Positions 1-7,801 of a stretch of DNA of 64,000 nt are shown piece by piece. The stretch comes from Peteryoungia desertarenae (GTDB taxonomy: Bacteria; Pseudomonadota; Alphaproteobacteria; Rhizobiales; Rhizobiaceae). The DNA is taken from the NCBI RefSeq assembly GCF_005860795.2, contig NZ_CP058351.1, positions 496,001 through 560,000 on the forward strand, in the 5' to 3' direction. Every line of letters begins with the position of its first letter. Within the stretch, counting starts at the first letter, position 1. Below the pieces are notes generated by a model that was not told the origin of the DNA, did not search any database, and saw only the letters and a program-made list of their open reading frames with translations. Made by a program: the position numbers and the translations under genes.

Positions 1-212
1 CGCGCCCTCATCTGGCAAGAGCCCGGAGAAAAGGGGCGAACCACCTGATCACCGAATGGCTCTTCTCGCACAGGCATCGAGAACGAAATCGCCCGCGACG
101 TCTGGTCAAGAAGATCGGCGCCATCATAGGCAAAGGTCAGTAGGCCGTCGTCAAGCCGGGCGAGCACGCCGGCCCTGGTGGCGCGAAAATAGACGTCCAA
201 GACGCGGATTAT
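1..212 (-). pseudogene. hipA: HipA-like kinase toxin, N-terminal fragment, frameshifted and cut by window edge
   Basis: The minus-strand translation gives the typical HipA N-terminal domain (VLDVYFRATRAGVLARL, then a Tyr-Asp turn and REEPFGDQVVRPF). After RPF the expected phase 'SGLLPDEGA' continues only in another frame. One base seems to be missing in the A-run at about 29-32, so the product would be scrambled from there. HipA kinases phosphorylate glutamyl-tRNA synthetase in characterised cases and are neutralised by HipB. The reading frame overlaps the hipB stop codon. No ATG is visible; TTG at 198-200 is the best start candidate. The gene leaves the window at base 1, so whether the rest is intact cannot be seen. 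A sequencing error in the homopolymer is the alternative to a true pseudogene. Confidence 0.7.
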
Positions 213-436
213 GTTCGCGGACCCTGGCGTCGCCCGACCGAAACAGCGAGGCCCAAACCAGTCAGGACTTGCATCGCACGGCCAATCTGGCAGCTCTCTT
301 TGCCGGCCTCGAGTTCACGCAGAAACCGTACGCCCACACCAATCACCCCGGCGAGTTGCTCCTGGGTCAAGCCTTGCTGTTTGCGCTCCTGACGGATCAG
401 CATGCCGAGGCTTTTTGCATCTTTGATCGTTTCCAT
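209..436 (-). CDS. hipB: HipB-type antitoxin, XRE-family DNA-binding protein
   Basis: This 75-residue protein is almost entirely one helix-turn-helix domain (LIRQERKQQGLTQEQLAGVIGVGVRFLRELEAGK, read in two parts around residues 13-46), with the usual HipB tail ending in 'VGRRQGPRT'. ATG at 436 is preferred over an in-frame ATG 39 nt upstream, because HipB proteins start just before the first helix. It directly precedes and overlaps hipA, the standard antitoxin-toxin order. It should bind its own promoter and neutralise HipA. Since hipA looks frameshifted, it may now be an orphan antitoxin. Confidence 0.8.
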   Translation of the reverse strand: METIKDAKSLGMLIRQERKQQGLTQEQLAGVIGVGVRFLRELEAGKESCQIGRAMQVLTGLGLAVSVGRRQGPRT

Positions 437-447
437 TACCACCCTTA

Positions 448-557
448 CCGGGATGATTATATCTCCAGGCGGCATGAAGGAAAGTCAAAACGAACCGATC
501 GGGATGATTTTCGGATCACTGGCCGCCAACTGACCGAAATAGACCTGATCGGGATGA
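448..557. repeat. Three direct repeats CGGGATGA(TT) about 50 bp apart upstream of hipB
   Basis: Copies are CCGGGATGATT at 448-458, TCGGGATGATT at 499-509 and TCGGGATGA at 549-557. The spacing is 51 and 50 bp, close to five helical turns. They lie immediately upstream of the hipB start, where HipB autorepression operators occur in other systems. Operator function is an inference from place and periodicity. Confidence 0.45.
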
Positions 558-585
558 AGCTACAATGCCAGACTTACCCTGGCGC

Positions 586-1180
586 TCACTGCTTGAAGCA
601 GTTCTCACGGTGCCATCTCAGGAACTGGGGATGTGGCCGCTCGAAGACCCTGCCAGGCACGATCGCCTTCCCGGTCTTGTTAAGGAGTCCTTGAATGCTG
701 TCAGGATCATTCGCCTGACGCGGCATCAGGATATCAAGATCGTCCCAAAGGCCAATCAGACCGCGGTCAAACAAGCAGTGTGCGGTACCCGAAAGGGTAA
801 TTCCGTTGGAAAGAATGTCAGGTCCACGCGCTTCCACCGGACGAATGTGAATGGCATCAACCTACGCTCGACCGCCGCCATTGATGAGTTGCAATCCCGT
901 GATGGCGCATCGTTTGCTACAAGCCTGAAGAACGAGACGGCGAAACAGCCGATTTCGAACGATCCGCGCCGAAAGTCGCATAACCCGGTCGCGCTCCTGC
1001 TCGAATATGAACGGCGCTTAAGCTTCACCTGCAAATCCGACGACCGCAGGCGTCACCACTGGGTCATCCGGCCGACGCAGTTCAGGCTCATGCTCGTCCA
1101 TGCCAATCGACAGGATGCGGTTGAAATCTGCTGCGGACATCGGTCGGATCGAAGTGGAGGCTGCGCTCGCCAATGATACG
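586..1180 (-). pseudogene. HNH restriction-type endonuclease, C-terminal part with two in-frame stops
   Basis: Reading one continuous minus-strand frame from about 1180 to 586 gives a recognisable HNH endonuclease: RPMSAADFNRILSIGM, then EQERDRVMRLS, CAITGLQLINGGG, VDAIHIRPVEARGPD, LSNGI, SGTAHCLFDRGL, and the end RPHPQFLRWHRENCFKQ. The CxxT, HIRP and LFDRG motifs form the HNH nuclease fold. TAA at 1018-1020 and TAG at 862-864 interrupt the frame; the TAG falls where the family usually has Glu after GGGRA. The N-terminal regulatory half is missing, and homology stops at about 1175 against the CDF remnant. It is therefore a truncated, dead gene. Confidence 0.75.
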
Positions 1181-1192
1181 AGGCTGATTCTA

Positions 1193-1912
1193 ATGGGCTT
1201 CTACCTTATCTGCTAAGGCGGCATGCGCTTCTTGAACCCGACAGAAGTCGACGGCTGGACGGTTGTGATACTGGCTCGTCTCGCCCTGGCGGTAAATACC
1301 ATCACAGTAGCTCTGACATCCTTTATGCGGAAGGGTCGCGTGAATATTCGCGCGCTCTTCTTGCACAACCTGTCCGACGCGCTCGCCTCTGTGGCTGTGA
1401 AGATCGGCGGTGCTTTGCTCCTTCTCTACGAAATGCGCTGGGTAGAGCCTGCGATCACGATAAGCAATGCATTCCAAATCCTTGACCTCGCCTTTTCCGA
1501 GACTGGCGACCCGATCCTCATTCTGATGCTGGGGAGTCCGCCAGAGCTCGATGGCGGTGAAGTGGTCGAAACAGTGCGGGGCGGAGTTGGGGTCAAGGAC
1601 GTGCACCATGTGCATCTGTGGCAGATGCTGGAACCCCAAGCCGCCTTGGATGGCCACGTTGTTCTCGCAGGGGACCGCTGGAGCCGGATCGACGACGTGA
1701 AAGCCGAAATCAAGGTTAGCCTCAAAGCCCGCTTCCGGTTTTGCCACTCCGCACTGGGGTTCGAACTGGTGGGATTCTCGGATTGCGGGCCGAACCTCCA
1801 CGGCCATCAAGAGACCTCAGCGACAAAGAAGCTGGACGTCTTATCACGTGGAAAGTCGTGCTCCCAAAGATTGGGTCTTGGATGGCCTGGAACAGCTATC
1901 CGTAGCCAATAA
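1193..1912 (+). pseudogene. Cation diffusion facilitator (CzcD/ZitB-type) remnant, N-terminally truncated
   Basis: The plus frame encodes the second half of a CDF metal/proton antiporter: MRFLNPTEVDGWTVV, an NIRALFLHNLSDALASVAV segment with the family His and Asp (HNxxDALAS), two membrane helices, and the C-terminal cytoplasmic domain with VKDVHHVHLWQM. The first helices are lost. Upstream 'GFYLIC' is followed by TAA at 1214-1216, where relatives read 'AKAAM', consistent with a 1-bp loss just before the apparent ATG at 1223. The last 50 or so residues do not look like the family, so a second frameshift near 1770-1790 is likely. It abuts the HNH remnant, marking an old recombination joint. Confidence 0.7.
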
Positions 1913-2264
1913 AACATCCTTACTCAGCTATGACCGGCATGGCATACGGTTTCGACAGCGCTCCCGGCGGAATGAAGCCGCCATGACTGCCAGATCCGGT
2001 ACTCTATCTGATCGACGAGTTCGCAGCCCCATCTCGCACCCGTCAACTGTGCCATTAGGCTCATGACAGGCTATTGAGTGCAGCTCTGGTAGATCCTGCA
2101 AGGCATGCATCTGTGCGGTTCGGGCATCGAGCCACCAGTCGTCATTGGCTTGCTGAGGCGAATGGGTATCGTACGAAGAACGCGAGATAGTCGTCAAATT
2201 TGCATCGGAAGCGGTAATGGTGGTGCTGGCCATGCATCCGCCATGATTGGCATTTGCCACAAGC
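1913..2264. other. Region without a recognisable gene
   Basis: No open frame here has a recognisable motif or coherent composition. It lies between two efflux-gene remnants and is best read as decayed coding DNA. Confidence 0.5.
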
Positions 2265-2505
2265 GCACAAGGCCAACCACGATGACGACGATTGTCATCT
2301 GCGCACCCATGGCCCCACTTGCTCTCGCGCACGACATAGGTAGAGAATTTTGCGCGCTGACGGTGATTGCCGTCATCGGCGGCCTTCTGCTTTTTACTCT
2401 TCTCTTCCTTTTGTCTTTGCCTCCCTCTTCGTCGTTCTGGAAAAGCTGGAAGACAGTGTCAGGAGCGGTATCGCGCCGGTCCTCGATCGGGAAAGCGGAA
2501 GATGA
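2265..2505 (+). pseudogene. C-terminal scrap of an RND efflux permease
   Basis: The plus strand reads RPTTMTTIVICAPMAPLAL, then LTVIAVIGGLLLFTLLFLL. In a shifted frame it continues LFVVLEKLEDSVRSGIAPVL before a stop at about 2505. This matches the last transmembrane segments of AcrB/CzcA-like permeases (RPIxMTTIA...GMxPLAL...AVIGGLxxSTLLxLxFVPxxF). At least one frameshift falls near 2405-2430, and everything upstream is missing. With the CDF remnant it suggests a former metal-resistance cluster. Confidence 0.55.
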
Positions 2506-2812
2506 TTTCCGCGGGACCAGTAGGCGCAATTGTAGAATCTTTCGGGATGGGTCGGTGTCTTACCACTGGCTTTATAGTCCACGGAAGGGCCCAGCAGCAC
2601 TCCGCATCGCGACCCCGATCAGCGAAGCTCCCGATCGTGGCAGATGCCTGACATCACATCTCTGCGCCGGGACGTTCACCGGGACGTTCAATGGATACCC
2701 GACGGCGTCCACAGTTCGGCCATGCAAGGTTCGACGTCTGGCCAGGACGCTGTTCTTCAACTAGGTGAACGCCGCCGCTTGATGCCGGCGCTGAAACAAA
2801 CTTAAAACGATG
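2506..2812. other. Region without a recognisable gene
   Basis: Nothing coding is recognisable. The stretch includes the 3' flank of the oxidase operon; no clear intrinsic terminator (GC stem plus T-run) was seen. Confidence 0.4.
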
Positions 2813-3190
2813 CTAAATGCAGGCATCCAGAGCCAGGGCTGCAGCGCCCCCTCCAGTGACGCCAAAAATCGACAGGGCAACCAACGATCGCATTGCCCTG
2901 GTCGCAAACCACTGGTTCTCGGCATCGTCGACGTCGAAATTCAGAAGCCGCGCAATCGCGCTGGGCCTCCATAAAGCGTAGACGAGAACAACTTCAGCGA
3001 CGACGGTCACGGCAAGCACGAGCAAGGAAACGTAGCCCTCCGGAAGCAACAGAAAGCCGTTGGACCGCCACGCACATATCGTAGCCTGCCCGCTATAGAC
3101 CATCAGGAAGTGTGCGGCCCAGAGGATAGGCCCTGTCAGCATGAACAGCAGGGCTCCCGCGATGGGTGTTTCTTTGCTCGGATCCTTCAT
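2813..3190 (-). CDS. Small membrane protein of the cytochrome oxidase operon
   Basis: A 125-residue protein with three likely membrane helices: about residues 9-30 (GALLFMLTGPILWAAHFLMV), 47-70 (LPEGYVSLLVLAVTVVAEVVLVYA) and 98-120. It is the last gene of the oxidase operon, 6 nt after the subunit I/III gene, so co-translation is likely. Proteins of this size commonly end caa3-type and coxMNOP-type oxidase clusters, perhaps as assembly or small structural subunits. No cofactor motif is visible and the exact role is unknown. One conserved-looking His (AAHFLMVY) lies in the first helix. Confidence 0.75.
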   Translation of the reverse strand: MKDPSKETPIAGALLFMLTGPILWAAHFLMVYSGQATICAWRSNGFLLLPEGYVSLLVLAVTVVAEVVLVYALWRPSAIARLLNFDVDDAENQWFATRAMRSLVALSIFGVTGGGAAALALDACI

Positions 3191-3196
3191 GACACC

Positions 3197-5719
3197 CTAC
3201 CCGATCAATCGCGGAAAACCGTGAATCAGGATCAGTCCTGTCAGCGATTGCGCAACCGCATAAAAATAGAGGAGCTTAAAATTGTCGAACGTCACGCGGC
3301 GCTCGCCGTCCAGGCGTCCAGTGATATGCCGCGCCATAGTGAACAATCCCATGATGAAGAGGACGAAGACAAGTTGTGCAAAGAGAACAGCTCCCAGGTA
3401 GACCATTGCCCCATAAGCGTTGTCGCCCGCGCCCAGACCACTGGCGAAATGTCCGAAGATCTCAACGAGCAGGGCGCCGGCAAGGCAGACGAGCGATAGG
3501 AAAATCAAGGAAGGAACGAGTGCCGCTGAGCCACTCATTGTCCCGAGCCCGCGGTCGAGGATACGGACGATCACGGCGCCGGCAGTTAAGAGAAGGGCGG
3601 AGATCAGCGGCCACGGCGAGCCGGGCAGCGGGGGCGAACCTATGGGCGCCCACACCTCTGGCGACACGAGCCAAAGGAACAGATAGGCAAACACATAAGC
3701 CAGATAGAGAGAGGCCGCAACGAACATCAACACGACCATCGCCCACCAGGAGTGGGAACTGGGGCCGGTCATATAGGTCGGAAGCTTGATACCCCCACCG
3801 ATGTCGATCTCGCCCTTAGAGGGGCCCGGATCCAGTCCCCAGGTCCAGACGACGCAGAAGACGATCGCTAGTCCACCGCAGATCATTGCGATGGTCACCA
3901 GCTTGACGGTCAGCAGCAGGAAGAACGCGGCGGTAAAGATCGCTGCGAGAAAAGGCGACCAACCCGGTCCCGGCATCTGGATCACATATTGCGGTCTAGC
4001 ATTGATCGGCGACGTGACGATCGTTTCCCGACCGCCCGTGGGAGCGTTGGGCAGGAAGTGATGCCCGTTCCTCACCTCATCGGGCAGGCTTGGCCGGTCC
4101 CAGAGCGGTTCCCGGCTCTCAACAAGCGGGATGCTGCGCGTCGAATAGACATCATTGGGAAGCCATTCGAGGGTGCCGGCACCCCACGGGTTTTCCGGCC
4201 CGCCTTCCCCTACGCGAAAATTCCTGACAACATCGACAACGAATATCAGCACGCCTATTGCCAGAATGTAGGAACCCAGCGTGGAGATCATATTGAGCGT
4301 ATCCCAGCCGATATCGCCGGGATAGGTCCAGACCCGTCGAGGCATGCCTCGCAAGCCCGTGAGATGCATCGGCAGGAAGGTGACGTTAAAGCCAATGAAC
4401 ATCAGCCAGAAGACCCATCGTCCCAGCCGCTCGGAGAGCATGCGTTCGCTGACCATTGGCGTCCAGTAATAGAACGTGGCGAACAGCGGAAAGACCATGC
4501 CGCCAATCAAGACGTAGTGGAAATGCGCCACGACGAAATAGGTGTCATGAACCTGATAATCGAACGGAACCATGGCGACCATGACCCCGGTCAGTCCCCC
4601 CAGCGTGAATATGAACAAGAACCCGAGGATGAACAGCGATGGGGTTGTGATCCGGAAGCGGCGCCTGCCTGACGCGATGGTGGCGATCCATGAAAAGACC
4701 TGGATACCGGAGGGAATGGCAACGGTCATGCTGGCCGCAGAAAAGAAGGCGAGGCTGAGGGACGGTATGCCCGTCGTGAACATGTGATGGACCCAGAGCC
4801 CAAAGCTGAAGAAGCCAGTTCCGATCAGCGCGACGACGATCAGCCGGTAGCCGACGAGAGGCGTCTGGGCCATGGTCGGTATCATCATCGATACCAGCCC
4901 CGCCGCCGGCAGGAAGATGATGTAGACTTCGGGATGGCCGAAGAACCAGAAAAGATGCTGCCAGAGGATGGGATCGCCCCCCAGCGCTGCAGTGAAGAAG
5001 GGCCACCCGAACGCGCGCTCGATTTCGAGCATCATCGTCGCGAGAATGACGGCCGGAAAGGCGAACATGATCATGCTGGCAAATATCAGCATTGACCAGG
5101 CGAAGATCGGCATCTTGGTCAGCGACATGCCGGGCGGGCGGGTTCTGAGCACCCCGACGACAATTTCGATCGCGCCTGCAATCGCGGATATCTCGATAAA
5201 GCCGATCCCCAATAGCCAGAAATCGGCATTGTCGCCCGGCGAATACTCCTTCAGCGTCAGCGGCGGATACATGAACCACCCACCTTTCGGTGCGAGGTCG
5301 TAGAAAATGGTCGAGAAGAAGACCAGGCCGCCGACGACATAGGCCCAGATGGCGAAGGCACTCAAACGCGGAAACGGCAGATCCCGCGCAGCCAGCATCT
5401 GTGGCAGCAGCATCACGCCTAGCGCCTCGACGGCAGGTACGGCGAACAGGAACATCATCGTTGTGCCGTGGACCGTGAACATCTGGTTGTAGAGGTCCTG
5501 ACTTATGAAGTTGTTCTCGCCCACAGCCAGCTGGGTTCGCATCAACAGCGCAAGCACCCCTGCGAGCAGGAAAAACAGAAATGCGACCCCGATATAGAGA
5601 AGGCCTACCACCGTGTTGTTTACGGCAGTTACCAGCCGGAACCCGGTCGGGGTCGCCCAGATCCGCTTCAGCTCTTCGACTTCGCCCTCGGGGCGCGGTT
5701 CCGGATTGGGCAGCTGCAT
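3197..5719 (-). CDS. Cytochrome c oxidase, fused subunit I + subunit III
   Basis: Heme-copper oxidase catalytic subunit (residues 1 to about 545) joined to a subunit III-like membrane domain (about 580-840). It reduces O2 at the heme a3-CuB site in the inner membrane. Ligands are visible: H84 (VHGTTMMF), GHPEVY at 261-266 giving the CuB His, the proton-channel Glu264 and the cross-linking Tyr266, HH at 311-312, and HFH at 399-401. D113 (RDLPFPRLS) marks the D-channel entrance. Two usual proton-pathway residues differ: the K-channel Lys of 'TGIKVFSW' is Gln340 here (SGIQVFSW), and the Asn seven residues after D113 is Ser120. Total length of 840 residues fits known I/III fusions. Its start overlaps the exchanger stop by 1 nt (TGATG). 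Confidence 0.93.
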   Translation of the reverse strand: MQLPNPEPRPEGEVEELKRIWATPTGFRLVTAVNNTVVGLLYIGVAFLFFLLAGVLALLMRTQLAVGENNFISQDLYNQMFTVHGTTMMFLFAVPAVEALGVMLLPQMLAARDLPFPRLSAFAIWAYVVGGLVFFSTIFYDLAPKGGWFMYPPLTLKEYSPGDNADFWLLGIGFIEISAIAGAIEIVVGVLRTRPPGMSLTKMPIFAWSMLIFASMIMFAFPAVILATMMLEIERAFGWPFFTAALGGDPILWQHLFWFFGHPEVYIIFLPAAGLVSMMIPTMAQTPLVGYRLIVVALIGTGFFSFGLWVHHMFTTGIPSLSLAFFSAASMTVAIPSGIQVFSWIATIASGRRRFRITTPSLFILGFLFIFTLGGLTGVMVAMVPFDYQVHDTYFVVAHFHYVLIGGMVFPLFATFYYWTPMVSERMLSERLGRWVFWLMFIGFNVTFLPMHLTGLRGMPRRVWTYPGDIGWDTLNMISTLGSYILAIGVLIFVVDVVRNFRVGEGGPENPWGAGTLEWLPNDVYSTRSIPLVESREPLWDRPSLPDEVRNGHHFLPNAPTGGRETIVTSPINARPQYVIQMPGPGWSPFLAAIFTAAFFLLLTVKLVTIAMICGGLAIVFCVVWTWGLDPGPSKGEIDIGGGIKLPTYMTGPSSHSWWAMVVLMFVAASLYLAYVFAYLFLWLVSPEVWAPIGSPPLPGSPWPLISALLLTAGAVIVRILDRGLGTMSGSAALVPSLIFLSLVCLAGALLVEIFGHFASGLGAGDNAYGAMVYLGAVLFAQLVFVLFIMGLFTMARHITGRLDGERRVTFDNFKLLYFYAVAQSLTGLILIHGFPRLIG

Positions 5720-6789
5720 CAGTTCCCCCCACCGCTGTCACGAAGAAAATAGAGAACAACGAGGCCTGCGAGATAGGTGGCGAGGACCGCCAGTGAATCA
5801 TAGCCCATTCTGAGCGCCGTCTTGTCTCGCCGCTCGGCCAGTCCCACCAGAAAGATTGCCGTTGCCGTGATCGCGATCAGGGCGGCGAAGCCTTCGAACC
5901 GTCCGACACTGTTCATGACGGCGTCGGCGCCACCCGTGAGATCGATCAGGAAGAGGAAGGAGAGGTCGAAGATATTCGTGCCGAAGATGTCGGACATCGC
6001 CATGGTATAGAGTCCTGCCCGCATGGCGGTGAACACCGTGCTGACCTCGGGCAGTGAGGTCGCAATCGCCAGGAATACCGCGCCGACGAAACTCTGACCC
6101 AGCCCGCTAGCCTCAGCAATAGCATCGGCACTGCGAGACAGCACGTAGCCTGCGATCACGATGACGGCGCCGGCAGCGATGGCCCGCCAGACAGCCCAGC
6201 TCAGACCATGCCCCGCGTCATCGTCAGAACTCTCCTCGACATGTTCATCTTCGAAGGCTTGCGAACTGCCGTCGTCGTTCGCAATCCAGGGCTGGTCTTC
6301 CTTTACCCGGGACAGGACGAACATGCTGATCCCCGTGATGGTCACCAGCAGCCACATCCATATGCCGACAAACATCACTGGTTTGTCGCCGACGACGACC
6401 GAAGCCGCAACAATGGAAAGCAGCAGCACCTTGAACCCGCCTTGCAGGAAGACGACCGGGTTGGGTATCACGGATGTGAGCGCCCGATCATGGATCAATG
6501 CATCCGCGACGGCAAGGATTGCGACCTGCATCGCGATGCCGCCCAGGATGCCGTTGACGGCAAGTGATGCATCGCCACTGAATGACGAGGTCACTGCGAC
6601 GACCAGTTCGGGCAAAGAGGTGACGCCGCCGAGCAGCAGCAGGCCCACCAGAGCCTGACCCATGCCGGTCTTCTCGCTGATGATGTTGGCGTAGCCCGTG
6701 ATCCTGGCGCCCGCCAGCCAGGCGAAAATGGCGGCGACGGCGAAGATTGCGATGTTTGTCCAGAGGCCGAGGCCGGCGAAATCGAGCAT
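5719..6789 (-). CDS. Sodium/calcium exchanger-family membrane antiporter
   Basis: A 356-residue protein of the Ca2+:cation antiporter (YrbG/NCX) family with about ten helices in two inverted halves. The alpha repeats are clear: GGVTSLPELVVAVTSS at about residues 54-69 and LAIATSLPEVSTVFTAMR in the second half. Both carry the ion-binding Glu after 'SLP', and FGTNIFDLSFL follows. The halves are joined by an acidic loop (EDEHVEESSDDD, about 180-195), a possible Ca2+-sensing or tethering segment. It sits between subunit II (4-nt gap) and subunit I (1-nt overlap) of the oxidase, so it must be co-expressed with them. That placement is unusual. It may couple ion extrusion to the proton gradient; the transported ion is not proven. 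Confidence 0.87.
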   Translation of the reverse strand: MLDFAGLGLWTNIAIFAVAAIFAWLAGARITGYANIISEKTGMGQALVGLLLLGGVTSLPELVVAVTSSFSGDASLAVNGILGGIAMQVAILAVADALIHDRALTSVIPNPVVFLQGGFKVLLLSIVAASVVVGDKPVMFVGIWMWLLVTITGISMFVLSRVKEDQPWIANDDGSSQAFEDEHVEESSDDDAGHGLSWAVWRAIAAGAVIVIAGYVLSRSADAIAEASGLGQSFVGAVFLAIATSLPEVSTVFTAMRAGLYTMAMSDIFGTNIFDLSFLFLIDLTGGADAVMNSVGRFEGFAALIAITATAIFLVGLAERRDKTALRMGYDSLAVLATYLAGLVVLYFLRDSGGGN

Positions 6790-6793
6790 GCCG

Positions 6794-7801
6794 TCACCTC
6801 AAGTGTTCGAGATACGAGGAGAGCCGAGTAAGCTCCACCTCCGAGAAGATGTCGTAAGGCGGCATCAGATTTTCCGGCTTCACGTGCTGGCCGTCTCTGA
6901 GCCATGTCTCGAAGGCCTGCTGATCGTTTCCAAGCGCGCCCGCCGCCAGCGAATGACGGCTTCCGACATGCGTCAGATCGGGGCCGATTCGCCCCTTAGC
7001 CTCGGTTCCACGGACCGTATGGCAGCCGCCGCAACCCGAGGCGAGAAACAGGGCTTGGCCCTCCACATTCGCTTCCTCCGCCGCCGCGGCGGCTCCGGAA
7101 GCGGCATGTTCGAGCCAGGCATCGAATTCAACCTGTGGCAGGCCGATGACATAGAACGACATCAGGGCGTGAGGTCCTCCGCAATATTCGGCGCATGGCC
7201 CGCGGCTCATACCCGGTTCGGAGACCTCGAGCATCATTCTGTTGATCCGCCCGGGTATCATGTCCAGCTTGCCAGCCAGTCGCGGCACCCAGAAGCTGTG
7301 AATGACATCTGCGGAGGTCAGGGCGATTTCGACGGGTTGCCCGATCGGTAGGCGGATTTCGTTGGCGCTTTCAATTCGGCGACCATCGGGATGGACATAG
7401 GTCACCCGCCACCACCATCGCTGCCCCACGACCTCGATCCGCAGCCGGTCGTCGGAGGCGGCGGTGAAAGGGCGATCGGCAACGCTCATCAGCACGAAGC
7501 CATAGACGAGCAAGGCGCTCAGCGAGACGACGGGAAAAATGATGCCGCCACCGATCACCGTTTTGTCGCTGGCAATCCAGGAGCGCCATGAAAGCTTCCC
7601 GAACAATGCAAAGCCGGTGATGACACAGACAACAAGGAAAACGAGCGAACAGAAGCCAATCAACAGCCAGGAAAGCACGCTGATGCGGGCAGCATCGGGA
7701 CTGGCGGGATCGAGAGCGGACTGTATGCCTCCACAGGAGGGCAGTCCCATCATCAGGAGACAGGCGAGAAATGCGCCGAAGATCCTGCGCCACGGCGTCA
7801 T
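6794..7801 (-). CDS. coxB: Cytochrome c oxidase subunit II with C-terminal cytochrome c domain
   Basis: This subunit accepts electrons from cytochrome c and passes them through the CuA centre to heme a. A lipoprotein-type signal (LMMGLPSCGG) precedes two membrane helices at about residues 40-65 and 82-105. The cupredoxin domain has VIHSFWVPRLAGKLDMIPGR and the complete CuA ligand set in GPCAEYCGGPHALM (Cys, Glu, Cys, His, Met). A cytochrome c domain follows, with CGGCH and the likely axial Met in ENLMPPYD. It is therefore a caa3-like enzyme carrying its own c-heme. The start overlaps the upstream triheme cytochrome gene by 4 nt (ATGA). Confidence 0.93.
   Translation of the reverse strand: MTPWRRIFGAFLACLLMMGLPSCGGIQSALDPASPDAARISVLSWLLIGFCSLVFLVVCVITGFALFGKLSWRSWIASDKTVIGGGIIFPVVSLSALLVYGFVLMSVADRPFTAASDDRLRIEVVGQRWWWRVTYVHPDGRRIESANEIRLPIGQPVEIALTSADVIHSFWVPRLAGKLDMIPGRINRMMLEVSEPGMSRGPCAEYCGGPHALMSFYVIGLPQVEFDAWLEHAASGAAAAAEEANVEGQALFLASGCGGCHTVRGTEAKGRIGPDLTHVGSRHSLAAGALGNDQQAFETWLRDGQHVKPENLMPPYDIFSEVELTRLSSYLEHLR

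Noticed and set aside
565..1176. Plus-strand frame across the HNH remnant
   Set aside because: The minus strand gives a coherent HNH endonuclease despite stops; the plus product has no recognisable domain.
4545..5801. Arg-rich minus-strand frame overlapping the oxidase subunit I gene
   Set aside because: It is an out-of-phase copy of subunit I and the exchanger end; the real frame has all heme and copper ligands.
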